64,000 nucleotides of DNA from Cordilura impudica (taxonomy: Eukaryota > Arthropoda > Insecta > Diptera > Scathophagidae). The notes under the pieces are model-generated. The model saw only the letters and a program-made list of their open reading frames with translations, made no database searches and was not told the DNA's origin. Every line of letters begins with the position of its first letter. Positions within the stretch are counted from its first letter, which is position 1. Shown here piece after piece: positions 32,940-45,070 of this stretch. The position numbers and the translations under genes were made by a program. Location of the stretch: NCBI GenBank assembly GCA_963682025.1, contig OY821520.1, positions 137,710,738-137,774,737 of the forward strand, in the 5' to 3' direction.

Positions 32940-34312
32940 AATAATAGAAAAAGTAAAACAAGATACCAACATCGCTATATAACAGCTTTATATGATGTAG
33001 TTGAGGAGTTAGGAAGTAACATGGATGATGGAAAAATATCTTTTTTGGTTTTATTGGATCACTCAAAGGCATTTGAGACGGTGCACCTCTCAATTTTATG
33101 CCTCAAATTGAAGAGGTTTTTTAACTTTTCTACATTAGCAAATAGACTCATGTTTTCATATCTCACAAACAGATCCCAATCTGTTGCTAATGGTAGCTCC
33201 ATTTCAAACTCACTGAAAGTTATAAGAGGGGTACCACAGGGTTCCATCCTTGGACCACTACTTTATTCGATATATGCCAATGATCTTCCACAACAAATTA
33301 AATGCTCTAAGGTGCAGATGTACGCTAATGACATTCAGCTATATTTAAGTAGTACCAAGGATTCAATTATTTTCAAAACTCAAGAACTAAATTATGATCT
33401 CAAACGTATTCTAAATTTGGCAACGGCAATGGTCTACGACTTAATCCAAATAAATCTAAGTGTATTATAATAAAGAAGAAAGTGATGCATTTGGAGAATG
33501 AGATTAATGTCTTCCTTGGGGGCTCTAGAATCGACATCGTGGACTCTGTACGAAATCTCGGAGTTGTGTTTAATGGAACTCTGACTTGGTCAGATCATAT
33601 TAATCAATCCTGTGGCAGAATTTATAGTATGATAAGAAGTTTATGGTTAACACAGAACTTTACTCCACTGAAAATAAGATTGCTACTTGCTAAAATATAT
33701 CTTTTACCAACATTACTATATGCATCTGAGGTTTTCACAAGTTGCAACTCTAGGGATAACAGAAAACTTACTGTAACTTTCAACAACATTATTCGCTATA
33801 TCTTTGGGTTAAGAAAATTTGATCATGTATCCCAATACTCGTGTCATGTCTTACTCATGTCATTTGACAACTATATTAAGTTCAAGAACACTATATTTCT
33901 ACATAAAGTTATTATAATAAAGGCTCCAAAATATCTTTTTGAAATATTAAAGTGCGCAAGTTCTTCCAGAGGGAATCAAATAATTCAATTTAAATGCCGG
34001 GACCATGCCTCTGAATGTCAATTTTTTATTCTAAATATTCGCCTCTGGAATCAGCTTCCTAATGTCATGCAAAATACAAGCAACGCAAAAGGGTTAAGAA
34101 AGTTACTATACCAATACTTTAATTGATTTTATTTGATTTTTTTTAATGTTTTTTAATTGTAGTTTATAATATTTTAAATTTAGATTAAGAGTTACTGATA
34201 TTAAATATATAGTGAATAACTTATCTAATTCCATTACTGTAATTTATAAGATACTGTGTCTTGTTGTAATGGAAAATCGCATTTAATAAATAAATACAAA
34301 TACAAATATTTT
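32940..34312 (+). mobile_element. Non-LTR retrotransposon, family A copy 2, 5'-truncated
   Basis: The longest family A copy here. RT from about 32985 (RYITALYDVVEEL), then SFLVLLDHSKAFETV, GVPQGSILGPLLYSIYANDL and the catalytic box written YAND (33321-33332: first Asp changed to Asn). After a frameshift near 33425 come NGLRLNPNKSKCIII, RNLGVVFNGTLTWSDHI, LLPTLLYASEVF, NNIIRYIFGLRKFDH and IRLWNQLPNVM, ending in a stop at 34124-34126. The 3' UTR has the hairpin at 34229-34274 and a tail of AATAA/ATACAA words. No endonuclease. Dead copy. Confidence 0.88.
34229..34274 (+). other. 3' UTR stem-loop of family A, copy 2
   Basis: TTCCATTAC (34229-34237) pairs with GTAATGGAA (34266-34274). The inner stem AAGAT/GTCTT includes a G-U pair. 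Confidence 0.8.
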
Positions 34313-36212
34313 TGATCATTTTATTTTTATATTTCAAGACAGTCACTTTTAAGCGGCCCAATTTCGTACAAATTTGTTATCCTTTCCAAATAATAAAATT
34401 CCACAAACTATTCCAAATAGGGATTTGTTTCAACGGTGGAACCTAATCTCTTTCAAGTTTTGAAAAAAGAAATAGTGACAGGGCATTAAATATGGTGAAC
34501 AAATGACCAATTCTTAGTGCTTTTTATTGAATTTCATCACGTCACAACCACATATACACCAGCACAATATCTTGATGGAAGAGCTCTTTTTCTTAGTCAA
34601 ATGCGATCACTAATCTAACAAGAAATTTCTGATCTGGAAAGCCATTTATTCTTATAGCGAAATGAACAGTTCTTTTGTAACCACTGTCTCTATGAATGCA
34701 GATGTATACATGAAAGACTGCTTCCAAAAATAATTTTTTCTCCTTTTGGGATATAAAAAATGTCCCCTCTTGTTTATAATTTCATAAATAACTTTCAGTT
34801 TCGCTTTCCATATTCCTAATATAAATACAAATTCACTGTCCTTATTCTCTTCCAAATTTAAATTTCTCTATTCTCCAATATCAATAAAACTAGAAATACT
34901 TACATGTGTATGTAGTTATTTTATATTTATAATTATCTTCAACTATTTTTGGTCTAATATCCTGCAGTTGCTTTCCAAACAATTTACTTAATTGTTATCT
35001 TGTTTTTCTTTTGCTTTTTTGCCTTTTTTATCCAATTTTCAAACAATTTCCTCTGACAATATTTCAAATAACTTGAGCATACTAACCGACCAATTGCCAA
35101 AAGCTTTAGCACATGAGAATAATTGTCGATACTAAAAGAAAACTTTTCCAAATATTTATACAAAAAACAGTTTTCAAATGTAAAAGTTTTCCAAAAGGAA
35201 ATCGTTACCAAAAATATGGAAATTTTTCAAAGGGCATACAAATTTCAAATTTCTTTAATTATTAATCGTAACCATTCACTGTTATAACAAGGATAAGCAC
35301 ATTCAATATTTCAATTTTTAAGTTATTATGTTCATTTGTCTAACATTTGATGTGTATATCCTGATTAAAATACTATTAAATTGGGCCTAACATATATGTA
35401 TTATTACAGTATGGTTCATGACAATACTCGTTTATGAAAAAGTAGCGCTAAATAAACTTAACAGCGAATAAAATGTGTATGAGTAATATAATTAATAAAA
35501 ATATATTATCACTCACACGGCCCAGTAACTTTTGTTATAGCGATCGACTTAGTGTAGTGTATAATAAAATGATAATATGTTCTAATTTTTTATGAGCCAT
35601 TTTATTGTACATATTTATCTATTTATTTAGAGAGACTTAGATTTAGTTGCCACCGTTGCACATTGGGTTCGAGCGTACCCAAAGTGGTGATTAATTCAGG
35701 GAAGCCGTAATTTTAAAATAATGTTATTTTTTATTGATGGATATTCATAAATACATAAAAAACCAGCATTTGTAAACAAAAGGTAGACAAAAAAAATTTT
35801 TTTAAGCTGTTAGGCGCTTTTTTGTATTGTAGGAAAAATTTTCTTATATCACAACTTTGGCTGTAACTTTGGAACGGAAAGCGATAGATTAGCAAATTAA
35901 GTTAAATTAGAGCGTATTTAGTGTGCTTTAAAAAAAAGATACGTTTTTAAAAATAAGATAGGAAATAAATATTTAATAGGTATTTATGTAAGTAAAATTT
36001 TAAATTAACATTTTCTCCAAATTCCATAATTCCATAAACTTAACTAAAAAAGTCACACTAGGAAAATTATATTTTTTTGGTTGATAAATAAGCACAAACA
36101 CATAGAGAAACTATTTCAGAAAAAAATATTTAAACAAAATTTTCATTGGTAAGGCTTTTTTTGAAAACACATTTTATCATTTTAGTCATCATTAAATTCT
36201 TTTACTATTTAG
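34313..36212. other. AT-rich, no gene recognised
   Basis: Nearly 2 kb without a recognisable element or gene. Short open frames in it show no motif. Confidence 0.5.
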
Positions 36213-36700
36213 GACGCTACGGCTTGTCCAGATTTTCTTAAAGACATTTTTGCAGCATGAGCTAACACCGGTAAAGGCATGTTGCCTCTAACTGTCTTAC
36301 ATTTTTTGCTTTCGTTTTTGCGCTGCACTCTTCAAAAGAAAGCTATCTACAAGCTGTTTTACAAGGTGGAGGAACAAACGATAGTGATGAATCCAACCAA
36401 TTTTTATTATGTAATAAAAAGCGTTCACTATGCCTATTACTTTCTTCCCAACGAGTTTTAAACGCTTGGACAAAAGTATTAAATCTTTAACCAAAGTCGT
36501 TCATATCAGAAGGTTTAATTCGTCTAATAATTTCTTGTCTTAGAAAATTAAATTTATTCTTTTGATTTTGAATATATGCATTTGCTATAATATTATAAAG
36601 CTCTCGCCGTGAAACGAAATTAGTGTTGGGACTCGTTCCTAAAAAACAATTAGCAACTTTAATAGATTCAAGAATTTCAATTGTTTTTCGTTAATCCAAT
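36213..36700 (-). pseudogene. Transib N-terminal-type relic, second locus
   Basis: Minus strand, about two frames: RELYNIIANAYIQNQKNKF, IIRRIKPSDMNDF, FNTFVQAFKTRWEE, RHSERFLLHNKNWLDSSLSFV, LSFEECSAKTKAKNVRQL, AHAAKMSLRKSGQAV. The order 'RF...N-x-WLD...F', then 'x-F-E-x-CS-x-(R/K)TK-x-(R/K)' parallels 15780-15990 of the Transib relic. Several stops. It could instead belong to another family sharing this N-terminal domain. Confidence 0.4.
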
Positions 36701-37429
36701 ACCGATTACCAAACACAACTTACATCACTTTCAGAATATTAAGACCATCACAATTTCGAAAACGTCAGAAAATATATTAAACACAAATTAGACTAAGCCG
36801 AACTTGAAACACACTACTCTGCGTTGTTGTAAATGATCTCTTTAAAATTTTTTGCACACAATAAGTTACTAATAAAGTATAGGATAGCATAGGAAACATA
36901 AATGGAACTTTGTTTGTAAGGCATACATTATCAACAACTTATAATTGGGATGTTTGAGTGAGACGACTTTTGTGTATCAATCACGCAAGATTCGTAAAGC
37001 TAGTTTGAAAAATATATATTAATAAAAATACTTTATTAGATCTAATTTTAAACAGTTTTATATTGAATTCATCTTTATATGTAATAAAAATAACTAATTA
37101 ATATATTTAAGTGGGTGAATGCAATTTTATAAAACTCACGCGACCATCACTAATAAAATTTAACATACTAACAACAACAACAATAACTTAAATAAGAAAA
37201 ATAAAGAAGAAAAGAAAAAAAACAAAATACTTATTTTTGTATATAAAAATTTTATTTCACAAGTATTTTCATATATAACTTCAAAAATTAAAAAAATGCG
37301 CAAAAACGCGCAAATACTTTTTCCTGAATATGAAAGCTAGAATGTTGTCCTTTTTTTATAAAATAATATAACCTAAAACATATTTAGTTCCATTCCATCA
37401 ACCATAAAAAATACTCTTTATTTGGAACA
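36701..37429. other. No gene recognised
   Basis: AT-rich. No supported feature. Confidence 0.5.
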
Positions 37430-37920
37430 TCTATATAGAGTATATAAAATGGAATGTGTGTTTGTTTATTTGTTTATTTGATTGTTTGTTTGTACCTTAT
37501 AGGAGACCAAACCTCTGGACCGATCTTCCTGAAATTTTCACAGCACTTAACTGAGACTCTGGCATGATTAATAGGGTACTTATCTTTCGACGACGCCCAC
37601 TTTTACGCCCACTTTTATAAAATTATGTAATTGCTCCCATATAGTTTTTAACAGATTTACTTCAAATTGTATACACATTATACTCCAGGCGAGGTAGAAA
37701 TAAACATTCCTTACGCCACGCCCCCTTTCACGCCCCACTTCATCGCCCCCTTTCTTATAATTCAGATACTTACTTACACAACTAACAATGTTTACTATAC
37801 AAATTACTTTTCTGTAATATGTATTTACCTAAAGTTTTATACACTTTTTATCTACAGGTAAGGTAGCCATACATTTTTTTATTACCAAATCTCCCTTTTT
37901 CGCCCCATTTTACCTTAAAT
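37430..37920 (+). repeat. Degenerate array related to the 158-bp satellite
   Basis: About three diverged units sharing the order TTTGTTTGTT - CTGAAATTTTCAC / CAAATTGTATACAC - CTCCAGGCGAGGT - CGCCCACTTTTACGCCC with the array at 40815-42110. It lies directly upstream of the Helitron start. Confidence 0.6.
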
Positions 37921-37940
37921 TATAATTAATCTGCTTTCAA

Positions 37941-39801
37941 TCTGTATATATAAAAACGTTGGTGCATTTGTTTGTAACGAATGATCTCCGGAACCATAAG
38001 AGCTGTCGAGGTAAGATTTGCACCATAGGTTTGGTTCGAGCTCTTCTGTTTTTTCTTTATTTTTAACCCTCTGGCTGGCGTTGGGGTCAAGTTATAAACA
38101 AAATTCTTATTTTCAGCGCGATTTGACTGCAATTCAGAACGTATGTATGTTTCGTCATAAGAAATTTTCGTATGTGTAAATGGACCCGATAAGTGGCGCT
38201 GGGGTAAAGTTATTTCGAATATTCTTATTTACGGTGCGATTTTAATGAAACTAAGAATGCACATATATGTTTGTTAGATGATGCCAAATATTTTTTTATT
38301 GGTCCCGGTAGATGGCGCTGTTGTTCGAAAAATAATGAGTTGTCAAATTTATATAAATTTTATAAGTTACAAAATTCACAAACGTTTTTAGTTATAAATA
38401 TTCTAACCAAAAAGGAAGGAAAAAGCCGCTGCATTATTGAATGGTGGTCGTACAGCTCATTCACCACTCAAATCACCGTTAAACGTACAAACAAAGAATG
38501 CCGTCTGTAATGTCAAAAAACATTCCAGTATGGCAAAAGTTTTGCAAAAATGCATTATTAGTATTTGGGATGAATGTACCATGGCTCACAAACATTCTTT
38601 AGAAGCATTATATAGAACTTTAAAAGATTTGAAAGGCAATGAAAGACTTTTTGGTGGAGCTCTCATTTTATTATCTGGTGATCTTCGTCAAACATTGCCA
38701 CTCATACCAAAATCAACCAATGCTGACGAAATAAATGCCTGCTGAAAATTTTTATGGAGTAGGGTTCAAACTATAAAATTAACAACAAACATGCGAGTAC
38801 GATTACAAAATGATCCAATGGCTGACCAATTTTCAAAACAACTACTTGATCTTGGCAATGGTAAAATCAATATTAACCCAACCAGTCAAACTATTAAAAT
38901 ATCTACAAGATTTTTGTCAATTTATATCGTCAAACGATGAATTAATTGAAAATGTATTCCCCGACATTCAAAATCGATATCGTAACCATGATTGGTTAAG
39001 TGAAAGAGCTATTTTCCCCGCAAAAATGTCAATGTCGATGACGATAATATTAATGTTGTAATTCAGGACATGATTCATTGTGAAACGTTTTCTTTGAAAC
39101 CTCTGGATAGTGTTGTTGAAAAAAATTAAGCAGTCAATTATCCAATAGAATTTTTGAATTCACTGGATGTGCCCGGTCTACCGCCACATTTATTAAAATT
39201 AAAAGTTGGTTCTCCAATAATTTTTCTATGTAGCCTTAACGCTCGGAGACTATGTAAAGTAACCAGGTTAATTGTTGAGAAAATATTGCCCAACGTTATT
39301 GAGGCCACAATTCTCAAAGGAAAATTTAAAGGAGAACATGTTTTGCTGCCAAGAATTCCTATGATTCCTACCGACACACCGATAACATTCAAAAGATTGC
39401 AATTTCCGATCAGATTGGGCTTTGATCATTAATAAATCTCAAGGATAATCATTGCAAATATGTGGTTTGGACTTCGAAAACAGTTGTTTTTCCCACGAAC
39501 AACTATATGTGGCATGTTCCCGTGTCAGAAAGCCAGAAAATGTATTTATTTACTGTGATAATAATGAAAGTAAAAATATTATTCACTCTTTAGCATTACT
39601 ATAATAGAAATATATTAGTCATTCTTATACGTTACAATAAATATTTATTTTAATTTTCATAAAAAACATGGTTTTTCGTTAACAGTTTTCAATTAGTATT
39701 AACAAATGCACAAACATTTTTTTTTATATAGGTGTATAGAGATTCTAACTAAAATAAAAAAATTCATTGAGGGCAAAACAACGTTTGCCGGATCCAGCTA
39801 G
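37941..39801 (+). mobile_element. Helitron with both ends, internally deleted
   Basis: 5' end A|TCTGTATATATAAAAACG; 3' end with hairpin GGCAAA...TTTGCC (39776-39789) followed by GGATCCAG and CTAG (39798-39801), then T. These are classical Helitron termini and target (A|T). A non-coding repeat of about 120 bp (GGCGTTGGGGTCAAGTTAT / GGCGCTGGGGTAAAGTTAT at 38078 and 38195) lies near the 5' end. Only the end of the helicase gene remains; the replication initiator (HUH) domain is missing. Confidence 0.85.
38419..39604 (+). pseudogene. Helitron PIF1-like helicase, C-terminal part, frameshifted
   Basis: ALLNGGRTAHSPLKSPLNVQ, IISIWDECTMAHKHSLEAL (Walker B DE), GGALILLSGDLRQTLPLIPKST (motif III), a frameshift near 38745, TTNMRVRLQNDPMADQFSKQLLDLGNG, VFPDIQNRYRNHDWLSERAI, another frameshift, FLNSLDVPGLPPHLLKLKVG, ILKGKFKGEHVLLPRIPMIPT, FKRLQFPIRLGF, then after a frameshift INKSQG and QLYVACSRVRKPENVFIY, stop at 39602-39604. 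This is the SF1 helicase half of a RepHel protein. Walker A and everything before it have been deleted. Confidence 0.88.
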
Positions 39802-40498
39802 TTACAAATAAAAAGAATAAAAATATTTTTACAATAAAAATGTAAACAAAAATTTGTTAACTATAAGTTAAAATACCTGAAGTTAATGGTTCCATCATAA
39901 AATGTATACTTTTTAAAGTTTTAAATAAAAAAAATTTACTTTAAATCTGTTAAATTTCACTTTTTTCCACTTCTTGCAAAAATACGAAAAATGGTTCTAT
40001 TTTGACACTTCACTGTAGAAAAAGTATGTAACTCAGAGCAATGATTGGTACCAGTAGCGATTAGTAATATACTGTAACCCAGTGCCAAAAATTATAAGAA
40101 TTCTTGAGTTTTAAAAAATCAATTAAGCGCCACTTTGAACGTGATTCAATTCATTCTCTCAGGAGAATGTGTATTCAATTTAATGAACTTTATAGATTTA
40201 TTGATTTCTCATTAAATACTAATCTAATTAAAAGTAAAATAATATGCTTTCTAAATTCATGAATATCTATGTACTAAAATTAATTTAAAAATGTTTTTCT
40301 TTGTAAATAGTCTGTAAGGATTAATTCCATAGACCAAAATACGAATATATATATAAATAAATAAATAAATTTAGCATTTAAAAGAAGCAAAAGTAGAAAA
40401 CCAAAGCATAAAAAGTCATTTTGATTTTTATTTTTATTCAAGGTGAATAGAAGTAACTGAAGATATTGTGAAATATAAGTAAATTTAAATCTATATAT
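39802..40498. other. No gene recognised
   Basis: AT-rich. No supported feature. Confidence 0.5.
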
Positions 40499-40752
40499 CG
40501 AGGGCTTATATTCAAAAGGTGCTATATACATTTGACAGCAATATTAATTTTTGATTTCAAACTGTTCTCTGATATAACTGTCAAATATAATATTAATTTT
40601 GATATCATACATTATTAGTATGACTATTTCTTAATAGATATTGTGGCAAATCAATCGACAAATACTTTCAGATCTTATTAATAAATTAGTTTTACACGCT
40701 CCCTTTAAAATAATTATTGATACAGATAGCACTTTTTGAATATAAGCCCTCG
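40499..40752. mobile_element. MITE, 254 bp
   Basis: CGAGGGCTTATATTCAAAA at the left (40499) and its reverse complement at the right (ends 40752), continuing as GGTGCTAT/ATAGCAC. ATATAT on both outer sides is a possible target duplication. No ORF. Confidence 0.8.
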
Positions 40753-40814
40753 ATATATAAAATTCATTTTCTGTTTGTTTGTTTGTTTGTTTGTTTGACC
40801 GCTATACAAATTTT

Positions 40815-42110
40815 TATTTTTCAACGGATTTCTCTGAAATTTGGTATACACGATCTCTGTACTCCAGGAAAGGTCGCCATATGATTCTTACCGGCCGCGC
40901 CTACTTTTACGCCCACTTTCTATACAAAACTCATTTTTTGTCTTTTGGTATATTTGTTTGATATAAAAATTTTTATTTTTCAACGGATTTCTCTAAAATT
41001 TGATACGCACGATCTCTGTACTGCGGGAAAGGTCGCCATATGATTCTTACCGGCCACGCCTCTTTTTACGCCCACTTTTTGTATACTTTTCATTTTCTGT
41101 TTTGTGGTACAATTGTTCGCTATAAAATTTGTATTTTTCAACGGATTTCTCTAAAATTTGGTACGCACGATCTCTGTACTGCTGGAAAGGTCTCCATATG
41201 ATTCTTACCGGCCGCGCCTACTTTTACGCCCACTTTCTATACAAAACTCATTTTTTGTCTTTTGGTATATTTGTTTGATATAAAAATTTTTATTTTTCAA
41301 CGGATTTCTCTAAAATTTGATACGCACGATCTCTGTACTGCGGGAAAGGTCGCCATATGATTCTTACCGGCCACGCCTCTTTTTACGCCCACTTTTTGTA
41401 TACTTTTCATTTTCTGTTTTGTGGTACAATTGTTCGCTATAAAATTTGTATTTTTCAACGGTTTTCTCTAAAATTTGGTACGAACGATCTCTGTACTCCA
41501 AGAAACGTCGCCATATTATTCTTACAAAATTCATTTTCTGTTTTTTGGTATATTTGTTCGCTATGAAATTTGTATTTTTCAACGGATTTCTCTAAAATTT
41601 GGTACGCACGATCTCTGTACTGCTGGAAAGGTCTCCATATGATTCTTACCGGCCACGCCTACTTTGTGCCCACTTCTATATATATAAAATGTATTTGTTT
41701 CCTTTTATTTGTTTCTTTGTTTGATTGCTATGCAAACTTTTATTTTTCAATGGCCTTATCTGAAATTTGGAAAACGTGATCTCTCTACCCCAGCGAAGGT
41801 CGAATTATCTATCTTGCTACGCTTACCTTTACGCCCATATTTTTGTAAAATTAATTTTTTGTTGTTTGGTATATTTGTTCGTTATAGTAATTTTTATTTT
41901 TCAACTGCTTTCTCCGAAATTTAGTATATATTCCAGGGAAGTTCGCCATATGATTTTTACCGACCACGCCTACTTTTATGCCCACTTTTCATATAAAATT
42001 CATTTTTTTTTGTGTGGTATATTTCTGCCCTATACAAGTTTGTATTTTTCAACGGATTGCTCTGAAATTTTGTTTACACGGGAATAAATACACGGTGAAC
42101 AATCCCCAAT
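40815..42110 (+). repeat. Satellite array, unit about 158 bp, nine units
   Basis: The word TCAACGGATTTCTCT (or a variant) starts at 40821, 40980, 41138, 41297, 41455, 41579, 41747, 41901 and 42049, so spacing is 159, 158, 159, 158, 124, 168, 154 and 148. Each unit also has CGATCTCTGTACT, GGAAAGGTCGCCATATGATTC and GGCCACGCCT-ACTTTTACGCCC words. Units 2-3 and 4-5 form a nearly identical dimer pair of 317 bp. Later units are more diverged. Short open frames through it are by-products. Confidence 0.9.
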
Positions 42111-42989
42111 TCCCCATTTTTTTTTAACGAAATAAAAAATTAACTTACTCCCAAAATCATTCTTAAATTTTTACATATTTTTATTTAATGAATTTTGTTA
42201 AATATTTATTTTAGTGAAAATTTGAATGCTGCTCTCAAGGTGTGGCTGACGCAACTCGCTCGCGGAACACAGCTCAGTGAAAAGTCTTATGATAAATTTT
42301 ATCTACGTATGTTCAATAATTACCTGTTGATCAAAATAGACCACACATATACCATAAGCAGTTGCTTGAAGAAACCTTGCAGCACAATACAAACGTCGCA
42401 TTAGTTTTTCATTTTGGAAACTTCTTTGAATTTGACTTCTCTGCTCAATGATGATCACTTATTGAATGAAGTAATTCAATTTTTAAAAGTTCTGATTCCT
42501 TTAATTTGCAAATGATTCCGTTATATTTGATGTTTATAAATAAACTTTAAAAAAAAACTTCAAACCATTTCGCAGCTTATTTTTGAAGCATTTTTGCTGC
42601 AGCATCTTATAAAAAACTTCTAAATTACAAAATCAAAAAATTTTTAATTGAAATAAAAAATGAATTTACTGCCCATACAAATTTTTGGGAAGAAAGTTCA
42701 TTTTATTGAGGAATTTGTTCATTGGGGACTAAGTACTCAGCGCCTGGTAAGCATAGTGAACCATTTTTCAAGTCAAAGGCCTTTTTAGCCCGGGCAAGAC
42801 CGGGTAAAAACAGGTAGTATCTAATAAAAGAACAATTATTTATTGGAAGCCCCCTATAGAGTACTAAATATTACAGTACAATATCCAAAAAATTAACTCG
42901 CGTAAAACTTAATCGCTCGGTAAAGTTAAACCAAATTCAGCGTTCATGTAACGCTCTAAAAAGTTAACTTTTCCGTTAGCTCTACTGAG
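42111..42989. other. No gene recognised
   Basis: A 69-codon open frame at 42195-42404 (NAALKVWLTQLARGTQLSEKS) follows a TTTATTTTAG acceptor-like sequence, but I do not recognise it and see no neighbouring exon. Confidence 0.4.
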
Positions 42990-42997
42990 CGTGTACG

Positions 42998-44866
42998 CAG
43001 TGTTGCCATTTTAGCATTTTAGTTGCTAGATTTAGCAACTTTTTTTTGTCGTTTAGCATACAAAATTTATGAAAAGATGCTAGATGCTAACTAAGCATCT
43101 TTTATTAATAAAAAGTTGCTTTTAGCATCTTTTTTTTTTTGATTTTTTCATTATTTTTGTATATGCGATTTTAATTTTAATGGTATTGATATGTTTTAAT
43201 TTCTCAAAGTGTAAAACGAGAATTTTGTGTAGTACTGCTCGTTTCTTTCAACATATGTATTGTAATGTATGCATACTATAGGGCATTCACAGAGTGCATG
43301 AATGCTGAGCATAGAGCATTTTCACTTTGGTAATAAGAACTATTTGATTTAGAAACACTTGACATACATATGTTAACCAAGAACAGCACAATTGTTAGTG
43401 CACGTGTTTTCACTGTAAGCAATGCGATCAATGAATGTGTGTGGTATAAACAAACCCAAAATAACAATAAATAAAAGGGTTTCGGATTTCATTCTCAAGG
43501 GTGCCGGTAACACAAAGTAAATATGGAAACGTATGTTTTGTGTATTTGAATTACCGTACTTGACATGATTTTGTGTTTGACCACCCATTAATCGTTTAAT
43601 GCAAGTGTTGCACATATGTTTGTCATGAAGTAATTTACCAGAGTCAATCACTATGCTGCTGTAGCACTATTAGTTTTAAGAGAGAATTTAAGAGAATTAT
43701 TTTGTAGAATTCTAGTTGGTAAATTTAGTATATAAGTAGCAGATAATTTAATTTTAGGTACAGTATAATTTTGGTCTTCATCAGAACATAAATGAAACTA
43801 TAAAAATAAAAATTACTAATACCAGAAAGAAGAAGTATTTTTATTTATCCCGATAAATTATAATCAACCAGTCAAATTCTAAGCATTGCAAAAACATAGT
43901 TACCACAGTATATAACAAAACATTTTGAATAGAAGAATGTAAACACCAACAACACATTTTAATGAATTAAAAAGTCGATTGCCAAAAAATATAATTGGAT
44001 TAAAAAAATGCCAATATTTTTAGTACAAAACACATTAAACCGGGTAAAAGAACCGATAACCAACATATTCGAAGAGTTTAAATTTAGATCATCTGAAACA
44101 GAAAAAATTCAAATCCAATGTTACATCACAGAACAATATTGGGATACGACACTAAAAAACAACCTCTTTAAGGATTGAAGTTAACTAAAATTCTATTGTC
44201 GAAAATCCATTTAAAGAGTTATCAATATTTGTATTGTCTTTATTAGTTTTGTCTTTCTCAAAAGCCGAAGTTGAACATTTGTTTAGTTTAATGGCGTTAG
44301 TTAAAAGCAAACTTTGAACAAAATAAAATCCGAGTTGTTATGTTCTGTAATACGTATAAAAGGTTTGAAATTGAAAAATGGGTGCTATTACAGTTACAAT
44401 ATACCGAGCGATTTCGTTGATAAAATTCAATAGTCAAAAAATATCAGAGCCAAGAAGAACTTGAAGATGAAGACATTACAGAAATACTAGATTCCATAAA
44501 CCAATTATTGTTATATAATCGTATCTTTTGATAATGTAAATTATGTTATATTTGAAATTAAAAAATCCCTCTAAAATTCAAAATATTTAATTTGAAATTA
44601 AAAAAAACTCAATTTGATGTTAAAAAAAATTACAGATGAAATAAAAAAAATTTTAATTCAAATTTAAAAAATATAAATCGAAACTTATGTTTTATATCAT
44701 TTTTCAATTTAAAAAACAAAGAATTTATTAATAAGTATATAATTTTTCAATATAAAGGTAATGAAATTTGAAAAATAATTTAGCATCTTTTTTTTACTCC
44801 AGTACGTTTTAGCATCTTTCTTTTTGCAATTTAGCATATTTACAATTTCAAATTATGGCAACACTG
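42998..44866 (+). mobile_element. hAT element 1, decayed
   Basis: TIR CAGTGTTGCCAT...ATGGCAACACTG with perfect 8-bp target duplication CGTGTACG (42990-42997, 44867-44874). Both ends are rich in TTTAGCAT(C) subterminal words. The interior keeps only a transposase scrap near 44200-44400. Confidence 0.9.
44200..44400 (+). pseudogene. hAT transposase dimerisation-domain remnant
   Basis: SIFVLSLLVLSFSKAEVEHLFSL, then ALVKSKL-TK-NPS in one frame with stops. This matches the hATC pattern (L-x-x-P/L-x-S-x-A-x-x-E-R-x-F-S...K-x-x-x-R-N-x-(L/M)) found complete in element 2. The rest of the transposase is unrecognisable. Confidence 0.65.
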
Positions 44867-45070
44867 CGTGTACGAACTTTTGAAACCAATCTTTTCTTGA
44901 TCAATAATATTTCTCAGTGGCAATGCTGACCTCTAGTTTTAATTATTGGTATTTCTCGAAATTCTTTTCTATTTTGAGCTGCAAAAACCTTTGATTATCT
45001 TCATCGTCAAACAACATTATTTAGTCAATTGTGAGCTTTTGAATATGTGTTGTGTATTGTTTATTTAAAA

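Noticed and set aside
34652..35211. Two short minus-strand frames
   Set aside because: No motif and ordinary composition for AT-rich DNA.
41357..42087. Overlapping open frames (YFSTDFSEIW-like) through the satellite
   Set aside because: They repeat with the satellite period and change frame between units, so they are not a gene.
42195..42404. Possible exon after an acceptor-like TTTATTTTAG
   Set aside because: Sixty-nine codons, no recognised motif, no donor or neighbouring exon found.
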